Shown: positions 8,481 through 16,896 of the stretch, piece by piece
How the letters are laid out: each line of letters begins with the position of its first letter
Position numbering within the stretch: the first letter of the stretch is position 1
Assembly: GCF_008056315.1 (NCBI RefSeq)
Contig: NZ_VRKQ01000012.1
Coordinates: forward strand, 59,245-123,244
Reading direction: 5' to 3'
Length of the DNA stretch: 64,000 nucleotides
Source: Seonamhaeicola maritimus
GTDB taxonomy: Bacteria > Bacteroidota > Bacteroidia > Flavobacteriales > Flavobacteriaceae
The notes under the pieces: model-generated
Database searches by the model: none
What the model was told of the DNA's origin: nothing
The model's input: only the letters and a program-made list of their open reading frames with translations
Translations under genes and position numbers: made by a program

Positions 8481-9722
8481 TTATTTTGATTGATAATATT
8501 TTACGCAATCTACCTTCATACTTTTTCCATCTAAGTCATCTTTCAACGTCCCATGCCATTTTATAAGCGCTAAACTTAACCATATAGGTGCCTCGCTATG
8601 GCAAAATTCATTTTTTACCCGTCGTATTTCTTTTCCATCAAAATAGAACACGAGTTCATCTTCGGTCCAATCTAATCCGTAGGTGTGGAATTCTTCAGAA
8701 AAATCATATTCGGATTGTGCATTCAATGCCGTAATATCACTCCAAACTCCATCTTTGAAATATTGCACTTTGTATTCATTAATTAAACTGCGCCAGTTTT
8801 TATTACCGTCTCTCCAACCATTTACAAATTGAATACACCCTACTTTTAAGAGCGCATCCCATGAAAATTCAACCCATTTTTGGCCTTCGTTTTGCGTGCT
8901 CCAAGAGGTGTAGGGGTTACCGTCAACTAAATTTGCTTCCGTAGGTTTATTATTGAAAGAACCACTTGATGTAATGTTAACGTTTTTAGCCCTAGAATAA
9001 TTAATGATTCCTAGAATATCTTCATCTGCTGTTTCAGACAATACTTCAGGATACTCTCCCGATTCGTTAACTCCATAGACTCTAAATTCTCCTATATTGA
9101 ATCTTGAGCTAGAATTTGAGACAAAACGTATTTTTTTAGTTTCTATAGGTAGTTCTAATTGAATGGAATAATCTGGCTTTGCTCCAAAGTAGAATTGTTT
9201 ATTATAGCTTGGGTGCTTTTTTTTGCCATTTGGCATCTCTTCAATATCTGACCAGTTATGGATATTGGTACTAATCTCATTGGGATAATGCCCCTCATTA
9301 ATATCTATTTCAAATATTTTGCCTTCATTAGGTTCCTTTCTTGGTCTAGTCATTAACCAAAAAGAATTGTTTGTGGCCTCTCCTCCAGCATATTTGTATC
9401 GACATTCAAAATAACCATACTTAAATTTACGTTTGGTCCAAACACTTCCCGCTGTCCAATCCTGACCTCCACGTTGCTCTTTTTTAATATCGAGGTGCAA
9501 TTCTCCGTTTCTTACAACCGCATTTTCCCGCCATCTACTACAATAAAGGTTCAAACTTGAATGATTTGCAGACTCCCATTGATTATCTAATTGTTTATTT
9601 TCATAATTGAAATCATCTTCCCAAAACAACCTATAGTTTTCTTTAATTCCATGGGGTAATTGGGCAGACACAACACCAAAAATCAAGAGAAATAGAAAAC
9701 TTAAAATATTTAATCTTCCCAT
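8481..9722 (-). CDS. Secreted GH16 endo-hydrolase with inserted discoidin-like domain
   Basis: A 413-residue protein with a signal peptide (cleavage likely after VVSAQ). The GH16 beta-jelly-roll is recognisable by LFWEDDFNY near residue 33, KYGYFECRYKY and the catalytic motif E-I-D-I-N-E at residues 138-143 (E138 nucleophile, D140, E143 acid/base), then FHTYGLDWTEDELVFYFDG at 346-363. Between about residues 182 and 338 the jelly-roll is interrupted by roughly 155 residues resembling an F5/8 type C (discoidin/CBM32) domain: NLVDGNPYTSWST, WVEFSWD and a closing YKVQYF segment. Marine GH16 enzymes include agarases, porphyranases and kappa-carrageenases. I cannot assign the subfamily. The gene overlaps the upstream GH2 gene by 13 bp, so the two are translationally linked. 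Confidence 0.87.
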   Translation of the reverse strand: MGRLNILSFLFLLIFGVVSAQLPHGIKENYRLFWEDDFNYENKQLDNQWESANHSSLNLYCSRWRENAVVRNGELHLDIKKEQRGGQDWTAGSVWTKRKFKYGYFECRYKYAGGEATNNSFWLMTRPRKEPNEGKIFEIDINEGHYPNEISTNIHNWSDIEEMPNGKKKHPSYNKQFYFGAKPDYSIQLELPIETKKIRFVSNSSSRFNIGEFRVYGVNESGEYPEVLSETADEDILGIINYSRAKNVNITSSGSFNNKPTEANLVDGNPYTSWSTQNEGQKWVEFSWDALLKVGCIQFVNGWRDGNKNWRSLINEYKVQYFKDGVWSDITALNAQSEYDFSEEFHTYGLDWTEDELVFYFDGKEIRRVKNEFCHSEAPIWLSLALIKWHGTLKDDLDGKSMKVDCVKYYQSK

Positions 9723-11431
9723 TCTTTATAAATCTCTTTAAGCTGTATATATGCTTCTTTTTTATTTCGGCGTTCATCAATAATACCCCATTCTCTAAAA
9801 CCAGATTCTGGTGTTCCTTTGTAATTACTACGGTAATCGTTATAACTCCAAATAGATACGCCTGTTATATAAGGTAAGTCTTTTAATTCTTGGAGATAAC
9901 CAACTAACTCATCACTTAAGACAGCTTTTGGTGCAGGCCCTATCTGCCCTATACCAATTTCAGAAACGAAAATGGGTTTATTAGGAAACTTTTCATTGGT
10001 TTTCTTTGCTAGTTCTGGGGCTTTACCATAACTATTCATTGAAATAAAATCAACTTTTTCGTAAGGCTCAGTTCCTATTTCTCCTTTTCTGTAGGAGGTT
10101 ATGGTTACATAGGTCTTTAGTCTGGTTGTATCCAACTCATCTACATAATCTAACATAGAATTAACATACCCATATTGTTCTTTTGTTAAAGCTTTGGTTT
10201 TCCAATCGTTGCCTTGATTTCTTAACTCATTCCCAACACTCCACGCCACAACCGATGGATGATTATAATCACGCTCTATCATTTCTTTTAACCACAATTT
10301 TGTCTGTGGATTATTTGGAAATGATTGGGGGTCATCATCTCCCCAAACTGGTATTTCTTCAACTACTAAGAACCCTATACTATCACAAAGTTTTAAAAGA
10401 TTTTTGGGTAAGGGTGCATGCATTAGTCTTGAGAAATTACAACCCAAATTATATTTAATATCGAACATGTCTTTCCTCACTAAATGGTCTGGTTCCGTAT
10501 TTCCATAATCCGGATGGTCATGAACTCTATTAACACCGTTCATTCTTACGGCCTCATTGTTTAAGAAGAATTGTTCTCCTCTAGCTTCAAATTTTCTGAT
10601 GCCAAACTTATCGGATGCCGAATCGATCTCAGAATCATTAATTGAAATTGAACTATTCAATTCATAAAGGTTTGGCGTATTGAAATGCCATAGTTTAACC
10701 TCGGATAAATTCTTTTTAAATTTTAAATAGGAAACAGACGTTGAATTTGCTTCAACCTGAATACTTAATGAATCTGTGTGAACACCTTCAATATTGGTGT
10801 TAATTTTAACTAAAGCTTTCGATTCGTCATTATTTTCAAGCTTGTATTTTACAGTAAAATTAACCTCGTTCTTTTCAAAATCCGGTTCTGAGGTTATATG
10901 CTGATACACAAACCTAATATCATTATTAGCGATAAGTGAGACATTTCTACTGATACCTCCCCATGCCCACCAAGCACCTCTTTTATAGCTGTTATCGGCC
11001 ATTACCACAACCGAATTCGGTTTTTTGAAATCAACCTTATCTGTAATATTAAATTCAAATGGCGTATAACCTCCAACGTGTTCTCCTAAAAATTCTCCGT
11101 TCAACCAAACCTTAGCAGATTCATAAACGGCATCAAATTTTAATCTTACCTGTTTATCTTTCCAATTTCTAGGGATTTCAAACTGTTTTTGATAGTAACC
11201 CTTTCCAACATATTCTGAATAACGCTTTCTAGTATCCCAATTTCCTGGTACTTGAAGCGTATCCCATTTGTTGAAATCTTCTTTTAAAACTGCTTTATCA
11301 TCAATTTCATTTGATGCTAAAAATTGCCAAGACCCATTCAAAAACATCTCCTTAGAATATTGATTAATTGATGTATCTGTACATGCTGAAAGCACTAAAA
11401 ATGCAAATACTATATATTGAGTTAATTTCAT
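9710..11431 (-). CDS. GH2 family lipoprotein, beta-galactosidase-like
   Basis: A 573-residue GH2 enzyme with a lipobox (VLSAC, Cys17). It has the sugar-binding jelly-roll (residues about 25-170), an immunoglobulin-like middle domain (about 170-280) and the TIM barrel. The acid/base is E402 in AWSVGNEL and the likely nucleophile is E491 in IFVSEIG. At 573 residues it is shorter than typical GH2 beta-galactosidases and ends right after the barrel, so it has no C-terminal accessory domains. It probably removes a non-reducing beta-linked galactose (or related sugar) from oligosaccharides after desulfation. It sits 4 bp after the propeller protein gene at 11436. A glucuronidase activity cannot be ruled out from sequence alone. 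Confidence 0.87.
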   Translation of the reverse strand: MKLTQYIVFAFLVLSACTDTSINQYSKEMFLNGSWQFLASNEIDDKAVLKEDFNKWDTLQVPGNWDTRKRYSEYVGKGYYQKQFEIPRNWKDKQVRLKFDAVYESAKVWLNGEFLGEHVGGYTPFEFNITDKVDFKKPNSVVVMADNSYKRGAWWAWGGISRNVSLIANNDIRFVYQHITSEPDFEKNEVNFTVKYKLENNDESKALVKINTNIEGVHTDSLSIQVEANSTSVSYLKFKKNLSEVKLWHFNTPNLYELNSSISINDSEIDSASDKFGIRKFEARGEQFFLNNEAVRMNGVNRVHDHPDYGNTEPDHLVRKDMFDIKYNLGCNFSRLMHAPLPKNLLKLCDSIGFLVVEEIPVWGDDDPQSFPNNPQTKLWLKEMIERDYNHPSVVAWSVGNELRNQGNDWKTKALTKEQYGYVNSMLDYVDELDTTRLKTYVTITSYRKGEIGTEPYEKVDFISMNSYGKAPELAKKTNEKFPNKPIFVSEIGIGQIGPAPKAVLSDELVGYLQELKDLPYITGVSIWSYNDYRSNYKGTPESGFREWGIIDERRNKKEAYIQLKEIYKEWED

Positions 11432-11435
11432 ATTT

Positions 11436-12569
11436 TTACTCGTTAAGCTTAGTGATTTTTAAAGGTATTTGTATGTTAAATGATTGTCTTACATTGTTAA
11501 CATCAATTGAATCTGCTGCACATAAAAGAGCTACAGGTTCTCCGTTTTCAATAAATACTTGCGGGCGTTCTAAGTGATCAAATTTTGTGGTAGTTCCATC
11601 TTCCCATGTAACCGTTCTATCTGATAATTCATAATATTTGGCTTCATTCCAATTAATACCATCGTCAGAATCATAGTGCACAAGAGAAAACATACGTTTT
11701 TTCCCTTCAAACTTAATACGTTTTACTATAGCCCGATATTTTCCATCCTGATACCAGATATAAGGGTCTTCTGCTGGAAAACGTTCTCCTTCAACAGTAA
11801 AAACGGGGTCTGGATATTTTTTAAAGGGACCTGTAGGTGTATCTGCAATTGCAACCATATGAACTACTGGCCCTCCCTGAGGCAAAGGATATTTGAGACC
11901 AACCGCTTTGTAAACCATTAAAATTTTTCCATCGGCCATTTGGCAAACTGAAGGATTGGATGTCATAAGAGCATCATGTCCCAATGAATCGTTTTCAGTA
12001 ATATCTAAGACCGGTTTATCAAAACGCTTCCAAGGTCCGTCTGGACTATCGGCTACTGCTACACCTATTCTCTGCTTATTCCTATGACCCCAATGTATTT
12101 TGGCTTTTCCGGGTACGCTTACAATCTTCTTGTCTCCTGTATTCCCCATATAATAGAGATAATATTTGCCATTTACCTTATGAATGGTTGGGTTGTGAGT
12201 GGTTGAACCATCCCAAAATTCGGATCCACGGTCTGGTAAGGCATCATCTTTATGAGTAAAAGGTCCAAATGGAGACTCAGATACTGCATGAGAAATAATT
12301 GAATAGTTTACCCATTCCCATCCAATGTTTTTTGGCCATTTAGCGTAATACATATGGTACAAGTTATCTTCACCCTTTACCAAAGAACCACCCCAAATAC
12401 TCATGGTGTCATTCTTAAAAACCGATTTTGGAGATACTTTTCCCAATTCAATTTTGTAGTGTTCAATTTTTGCTTCTGACTTTTTAACCAGCTCTTTTGT
12501 GTCTTTTTTACCTGAACAAGCCATTAATAATGATATTAAGACCATTAGAATTGAAATATTATACTTCAT
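11436..12569 (-). CDS. Lipoprotein of the GH43/GH117-like five-bladed propeller superfamily
   Basis: A 377-residue lipoprotein (lipobox LMAC, Cys18). Blade-type repeats are visible: IWGGSLVKGEDNLYHMYY, E-F-W-D-G-S-T-T-H-N-P, KYYLYYMGNTG, a R-I-G-V-A-V-A-D-S-P-D-G-P-W segment and APTGPFKK-like turns. These are typical of the GH43/62/32/68/117/130 propellers. It shares the W-D-G-x-x-T-H-N-P signature with the N-terminal half of the 3436-5778 fusion and with 15751-16896. I recognise no assigned CAZy family for this group. Setting in a galactan operon between two GH2 genes suggests an exo-glycosidase on a modified galactose residue, which is inference. The gap to the upstream gene is 5 bp. Confidence 0.75.
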   Translation of the reverse strand: MKYNISILMVLISLLMACSGKKDTKELVKKSEAKIEHYKIELGKVSPKSVFKNDTMSIWGGSLVKGEDNLYHMYYAKWPKNIGWEWVNYSIISHAVSESPFGPFTHKDDALPDRGSEFWDGSTTHNPTIHKVNGKYYLYYMGNTGDKKIVSVPGKAKIHWGHRNKQRIGVAVADSPDGPWKRFDKPVLDITENDSLGHDALMTSNPSVCQMADGKILMVYKAVGLKYPLPQGGPVVHMVAIADTPTGPFKKYPDPVFTVEGERFPAEDPYIWYQDGKYRAIVKRIKFEGKKRMFSLVHYDSDDGINWNEAKYYELSDRTVTWEDGTTTKFDHLERPQVFIENGEPVALLCAADSIDVNNVRQSFNIQIPLKITKLNE

Positions 12570-12574
12570 TTTTA

Positions 12575-15500
12575 TTATTTAGTTTTAGTTGCTTTTACTA
12601 TTTGAGACCAATTACTTTCTTGACCTTTGTATTCTCTATTCATTTTGAAAAACACTTCATGATTGCCATTCAAATCTATAGACACCATGCCTCTTACATT
12701 TGAAACAAACTCTTTATCTAAGTTGTTTTTAGAAGTACCGTATTTCACAGTATAGTTACCATCTTTAAAATCACTAGAATAACCAATAACCAGTTTGTTA
12801 TCTGTTATAAAAGCGTCCCAAATTATTGGTGGTAATATTTTTTTATTAGTTGTTAATTCTACTTCTTCCGAAGGATTACTCACTCCTCTATCATTAATTG
12901 CATAAAGCTTAAAACTATAAGCTTTACCTTCACCTAAACTGTCAATATCAATATAATTAGTTATGGTTTTGTTTGACTGAACCTCTTTTCCATCTTCATT
13001 TTTGTAGGACACGAAATATTCAGATGCATTAGGAACTTTATCAAATAACACCCTAACTGCATTTTTTCCTGCAATTAGTTCTTTGATTTGTGGTGTGATG
13101 GCGTTTTGGAAAGAGACCGTTTTATCAAACCTTGAATATCCAGTTGGCGTCATTAAACGAACTGTTAAATCCAAAATATTTTCTGGTAAATCGTCCCAGA
13201 TAACTTCACCTTTCCAATAATTATCTTCAGGTCTTAAAATTGGTAAATCAATAGCTTCATTTAAGACTATGTCCCCATTGGTATCCGTAAACTGATATTT
13301 CAATTGATACCCCGTCATACTGTGGCTTGGGTAGTCTCTTCTGCTTTTAATGGGAATTAGTATTTCAGCCGATTTCTTTTTAAAATCAACATTTAATATT
13401 TCAAGATTCTCTATGGGCGCATGCTCTTTCTTAATACGATCAAATAAGCGTCTTTTTTGCCTCCAAGTGGTAATGATACCCCAAACTCTATTTTCCTCAG
13501 CAGTTGTAGCCGCATATCCACTTCTGTAATCATTAAAAGTCCACATAGACGTTCCTATTACAAACTCATTTTTATTTTTAAAATGACCCATCCATTCCGA
13601 AAATATTTCTTTATCACCATCTATCTCAGTTGAAGGAAATGGGTCAAAACCGTACTCTGAAATAAACACTGGTTTATTAGGCCATTTGGTTCTTAGTGTC
13701 GTTAAAATTTCTTGTGGTTCCCCTTGCCAACGATACATATTGTGCATAATCAAATCTGAAAACGTATTGGGGTCGGTTTCTGGTGTATATTCTTCCTTTT
13801 GGCCAGAATTGCTTACGCAAGTCACCAATCTGTAAGGGTCTAATTCTTGTTTCACATAATCAATAGCGGCTTTACCATATTCAAAGTGATTATTTAACTC
13901 ATTGCCAACACTCCAACCAATAATACTGGGGTGGTTGATATCTCTTTCAATCATACCTTTAAGCCAATATTTAGATAAAAAATAGTTCTTTTCAGAAACT
14001 TTAAAATTATGTTTTTCTGTAACCTTAATATACGGTTCATCAAGCATAAGAATTTCTTCGTCCTTTGGATTTATTTCAACACCAGCTTCCTTTTCAAACT
14101 TTGCCAGCGGATAATAATTGGCTCTAAACTCATCATTATCTAAATCTCTTACATTTACTTCTTCAAAAAGGAGAATTCCCTTTTTATCACATAAATCAAT
14201 GAGGTTTTCATTTTGAGTCCCGTGCATAATTCTCATGAAATTAGCCCCGGCTTCTTTCATTAAATCAACGTCTTTCTCCAAAATTTGAATTGGTTCTGAT
14301 GACCCCCAAAATCTACTCTCACTAACTCTATTAAATCCAGCTAAACGCACAGGTTCTCCATTTAATAACATTTGAGAATCTGTCAATTCAATTTTTCGAA
14401 TACCGAAGTTATCTGTCATTTCTCCTAATAAAGCTTCTCCTTCCGAAATGGTAGTTGTTATTTTATATAGGTTCGGGTCGTCAAAATGCCAGAGCTTAAC
14501 ATTTTTGGCTGATAAATTGGTTTCCAAATGAATATCTTCTGAAGCGTTTGGTTCAACTTCAATTGTCCCTTCTAAGCTTCCTATTTCGTTTTCATCTAAA
14601 ACTTTAGAATTAACCGTTATGGTTCTCGTTTCTGATGAATTGTTTTCAATCCTAACCTTTAGTTTTAACTGTGCATTCCCCGTTTTTAAATCTGGTTCAG
14701 TATGAACATATTGATAATCTATTCTAACGTCTTTGGTTTTTGATAGCGCAACATCTCTAATGATACCACCCCAATTCCAAGTAGCACCAACAATAGCAGT
14801 ATTATCAGCTTGAACAGCGATGACATTCTTCCCGTAAAAGTTTAAAGCATCTGTGACATCAAATTCAAATGGTGTAAAACCACCTCTATTTTTGCCAATG
14901 AATTTACCGTTAAGATATATTTTGGACAGATGATATACCCCTCCAAATTTTAAATAATATCTATTACTTGACGCATTTGTCCAACCTTGCGGAATATCAA
15001 TCGTATTTCTATACCAGCCCTTCCCGGTGTAGTTTGAAAAATCATTATTCATGGCCCAATGCCCTGGTACCTTTAAGTCATACCAATTTGAATCATCAAA
15101 ATCAGTCTTAAACACCTGTTTGGGTTCATCTTTAGCCCCCAAGTATTTCTCTTTTGAAATCTCTCTGAACATAACAGCATCTGCAGCAACAGAACCACTT
15201 ACAATGGCTGTTAACTCCACATAATTTTTGTCATTACTATTAAAATCAAAAACACCTAAGCTTATCCACTCATTACAATAGGTTCTTTGGCTTACGTATT
15301 TTGTTGTAATTCCTTCAGTGTGTTTTACATTGTATTGCGCCGTAAGGTGAGAGGCAAACGGAAATATTGTAAACACCTCATAATAACCAGATTTTTTAAA
15401 ATTAGGATGGAATCTAACATAAGAACTATCAGCTTTATTGCCTCCCTTAAGGTCTGTAATGGAAAAATTATGTTGTAAATAATCATCTCCGTAGAAGCTT

Positions 15501-15742
15501 GTGAACCTAGCTGCACTTTTAACCGTTCTCCACTTACCCCTCTTTTCTACATTAGGGTGGTTATTGTCAATAACAAGGTCTTTTTCTGTTTCTTGTATAT
15601 TTAAATAATTTGAACCTTCTCCATAGATTGTATGGAATTTCCAAGTACCATTTAACGATAACTCACCATTAGCCGAAAAATCCTCTTTAGAGTTACACCC
15701 AATGAGTAATATGGAGATTAGAACTAAATATATATGCTTCAT
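12575..15742 (-). CDS. Large GH2 lipoprotein with golvesin-like insert and C-terminal Fn3 domain
   Basis: A 1055-residue lipoprotein (lipobox LIGC, Cys16). The GH2 sugar-binding domain is split. After the first strands, residues about 70-195 resemble the golvesin/Xly C-terminal-type binding domain (SGYYEVFTIFPF, then W-I-S-L-G-V-F-D-F and V-A-A-D-A-V-M-F). GH2 then resumes at WYDLKVPGHWA. The TIM barrel carries E615 (GWSVGNEL, acid/base) and E696 (VFISEYG, nucleophile). A fibronectin type III-like module (about 895-985) and a small beta domain follow. It should be an exo-beta-galactosidase or relative acting on oligosaccharides bound by the accessory domain. The gene has tight spacing on both sides (5 and 8 bp). 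It differs markedly from the short GH2 at 9710, so it likely prefers a different chain or decoration. Confidence 0.85.
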   Translation of the reverse strand: MKHIYLVLISILLIGCNSKEDFSANGELSLNGTWKFHTIYGEGSNYLNIQETEKDLVIDNNHPNVEKRGKWRTVKSAARFTSFYGDDYLQHNFSITDLKGGNKADSSYVRFHPNFKKSGYYEVFTIFPFASHLTAQYNVKHTEGITTKYVSQRTYCNEWISLGVFDFNSNDKNYVELTAIVSGSVAADAVMFREISKEKYLGAKDEPKQVFKTDFDDSNWYDLKVPGHWAMNNDFSNYTGKGWYRNTIDIPQGWTNASSNRYYLKFGGVYHLSKIYLNGKFIGKNRGGFTPFEFDVTDALNFYGKNVIAVQADNTAIVGATWNWGGIIRDVALSKTKDVRIDYQYVHTEPDLKTGNAQLKLKVRIENNSSETRTITVNSKVLDENEIGSLEGTIEVEPNASEDIHLETNLSAKNVKLWHFDDPNLYKITTTISEGEALLGEMTDNFGIRKIELTDSQMLLNGEPVRLAGFNRVSESRFWGSSEPIQILEKDVDLMKEAGANFMRIMHGTQNENLIDLCDKKGILLFEEVNVRDLDNDEFRANYYPLAKFEKEAGVEINPKDEEILMLDEPYIKVTEKHNFKVSEKNYFLSKYWLKGMIERDINHPSIIGWSVGNELNNHFEYGKAAIDYVKQELDPYRLVTCVSNSGQKEEYTPETDPNTFSDLIMHNMYRWQGEPQEILTTLRTKWPNKPVFISEYGFDPFPSTEIDGDKEIFSEWMGHFKNKNEFVIGTSMWTFNDYRSGYAATTAEENRVWGIITTWRQKRRLFDRIKKEHAPIENLEILNVDFKKKSAEILIPIKSRRDYPSHSMTGYQLKYQFTDTNGDIVLNEAIDLPILRPEDNYWKGEVIWDDLPENILDLTVRLMTPTGYSRFDKTVSFQNAITPQIKELIAGKNAVRVLFDKVPNASEYFVSYKNEDGKEVQSNKTITNYIDIDSLGEGKAYSFKLYAINDRGVSNPSEEVELTTNKKILPPIIWDAFITDNKLVIGYSSDFKDGNYTVKYGTSKNNLDKEFVSNVRGMVSIDLNGNHEVFFKMNREYKGQESNWSQIVKATKTK

Positions 15743-15750
15743 AATAAATC

Positions 15751-16896
15751 TTATTTAAGAGGAACTCTAAGATTGCAAGCATGCCCTCTATGAATTCCGT
15801 TAACTGTAATACCCAAAGCGCCAAACAAATAGGTTGGTATTCCGTCTTCTATTAATAATTGCGGGCGCTCCAATTTATAATCTGTTTTTGTACCATCTGC
15901 GAAAAGGATTCTACTCGGTAATACCAATGGGTGTTTGGCTTGATTCCAATCATAACCATTCTCAGAAGTCATTAAAGCAAAGGCTCCTTTGTCTCCTGTA
16001 AAACGCCCTTGAATATCACATACAACAGTATAATATGTTCCATTCTGACTCCAAACGTATGGGTCCTCTGCAATCATATGTTCTTTTTCGGCACCTTTCA
16101 ATTCAAAAATCGTCTCACTGTGTTTTTTAAATGGCCCTAAAGGGTTTTTAGCAAACGCTATCATGTAACGCACGCGGTCTCCTTTTGACACTTGATAACT
16201 CTCATTACTATTTAAATCAATTGGTTTCCAGCCTTTTTGCTTTCCAACAACTTTATAAACAGCAAATATTTCATCATTGGGCCCAATGTTTATAGCAGGG
16301 TTTGATGTCATTAATGCATCTGGAGCTTTCGGATTTTTATCAACATCAATTATTGGATAATCAAGTCGCTGCCATGGCCCTTCAGGGTTTTTAGACCAAG
16401 CCACTCCAATACGTTGATTATTTCGGTAAATCCACCAATCCTTGTTCTTCATAGTGGTTGGTTGTTCAGCTTTCACATGTGATGTGGTTCCCATGTAGTA
16501 CAAATAATAATTACCATCCTTTTTAATTACAGTTGGATTATGAGTGGTTGTGCCATCCCAAAATTCTTTCCCTCTAGCCGAAAGAGCTACATTTAAATCT
16601 CTATAAGGCCCCTCTGCTTTATCTGCCACGGCATAAGCAATCTCAGAGTCTGTTACCCAACCCATATGCCCTAGGTCATATTTCCACCTTGAATAATACA
16701 TATGATATTTCTCATCATATCCTTTTACTACTGAAGCTCCCCAAATATGGTAATCTTGACTAATCTTTTTATGTCCCTCAGGAACAGGTTGCACCATAGC
16801 ACCCAAATTCAAGTCTTTATCTTCTTGACATGAAACTGAAACCACGTATAAAAAAATGGTTACTACTAAAAGGTATAATTTATGGTTTATTGGCAT
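15751..16896 (-). CDS. Lipoprotein of the GH43/GH117-like five-bladed propeller superfamily, paralogue
   Basis: A 381-residue protein with a signal ending in a lipobox-like VSVSC (Cys23). It is a paralogue of 11436-12569 and of the N-terminal half of 3436-5778. It shares YHIWGASVVKG, MYYSRWK, E-F-W-D-G-T-T-T-H-N-P, NNQRIGVAWS and the DPYVWSQNG blade. Position in the operon, directly after the FAD oxidoreductase gene and overlapping it by 10 bp, implies co-translation. Activity is unassigned. Conserved Asp/Glu residues in successive blades make a glycosidase plausible. The alternative is a phosphorylase-like (GH130-type) enzyme, but the lipoprotein signal argues against a cytoplasmic phosphorylase. 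Confidence 0.72.
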   Translation of the reverse strand: MPINHKLYLLVVTIFLYVVSVSCQEDKDLNLGAMVQPVPEGHKKISQDYHIWGASVVKGYDEKYHMYYSRWKYDLGHMGWVTDSEIAYAVADKAEGPYRDLNVALSARGKEFWDGTTTHNPTVIKKDGNYYLYYMGTTSHVKAEQPTTMKNKDWWIYRNNQRIGVAWSKNPEGPWQRLDYPIIDVDKNPKAPDALMTSNPAINIGPNDEIFAVYKVVGKQKGWKPIDLNSNESYQVSKGDRVRYMIAFAKNPLGPFKKHSETIFELKGAEKEHMIAEDPYVWSQNGTYYTVVCDIQGRFTGDKGAFALMTSENGYDWNQAKHPLVLPSRILFADGTKTDYKLERPQLLIEDGIPTYLFGALGITVNGIHRGHACNLRVPLK

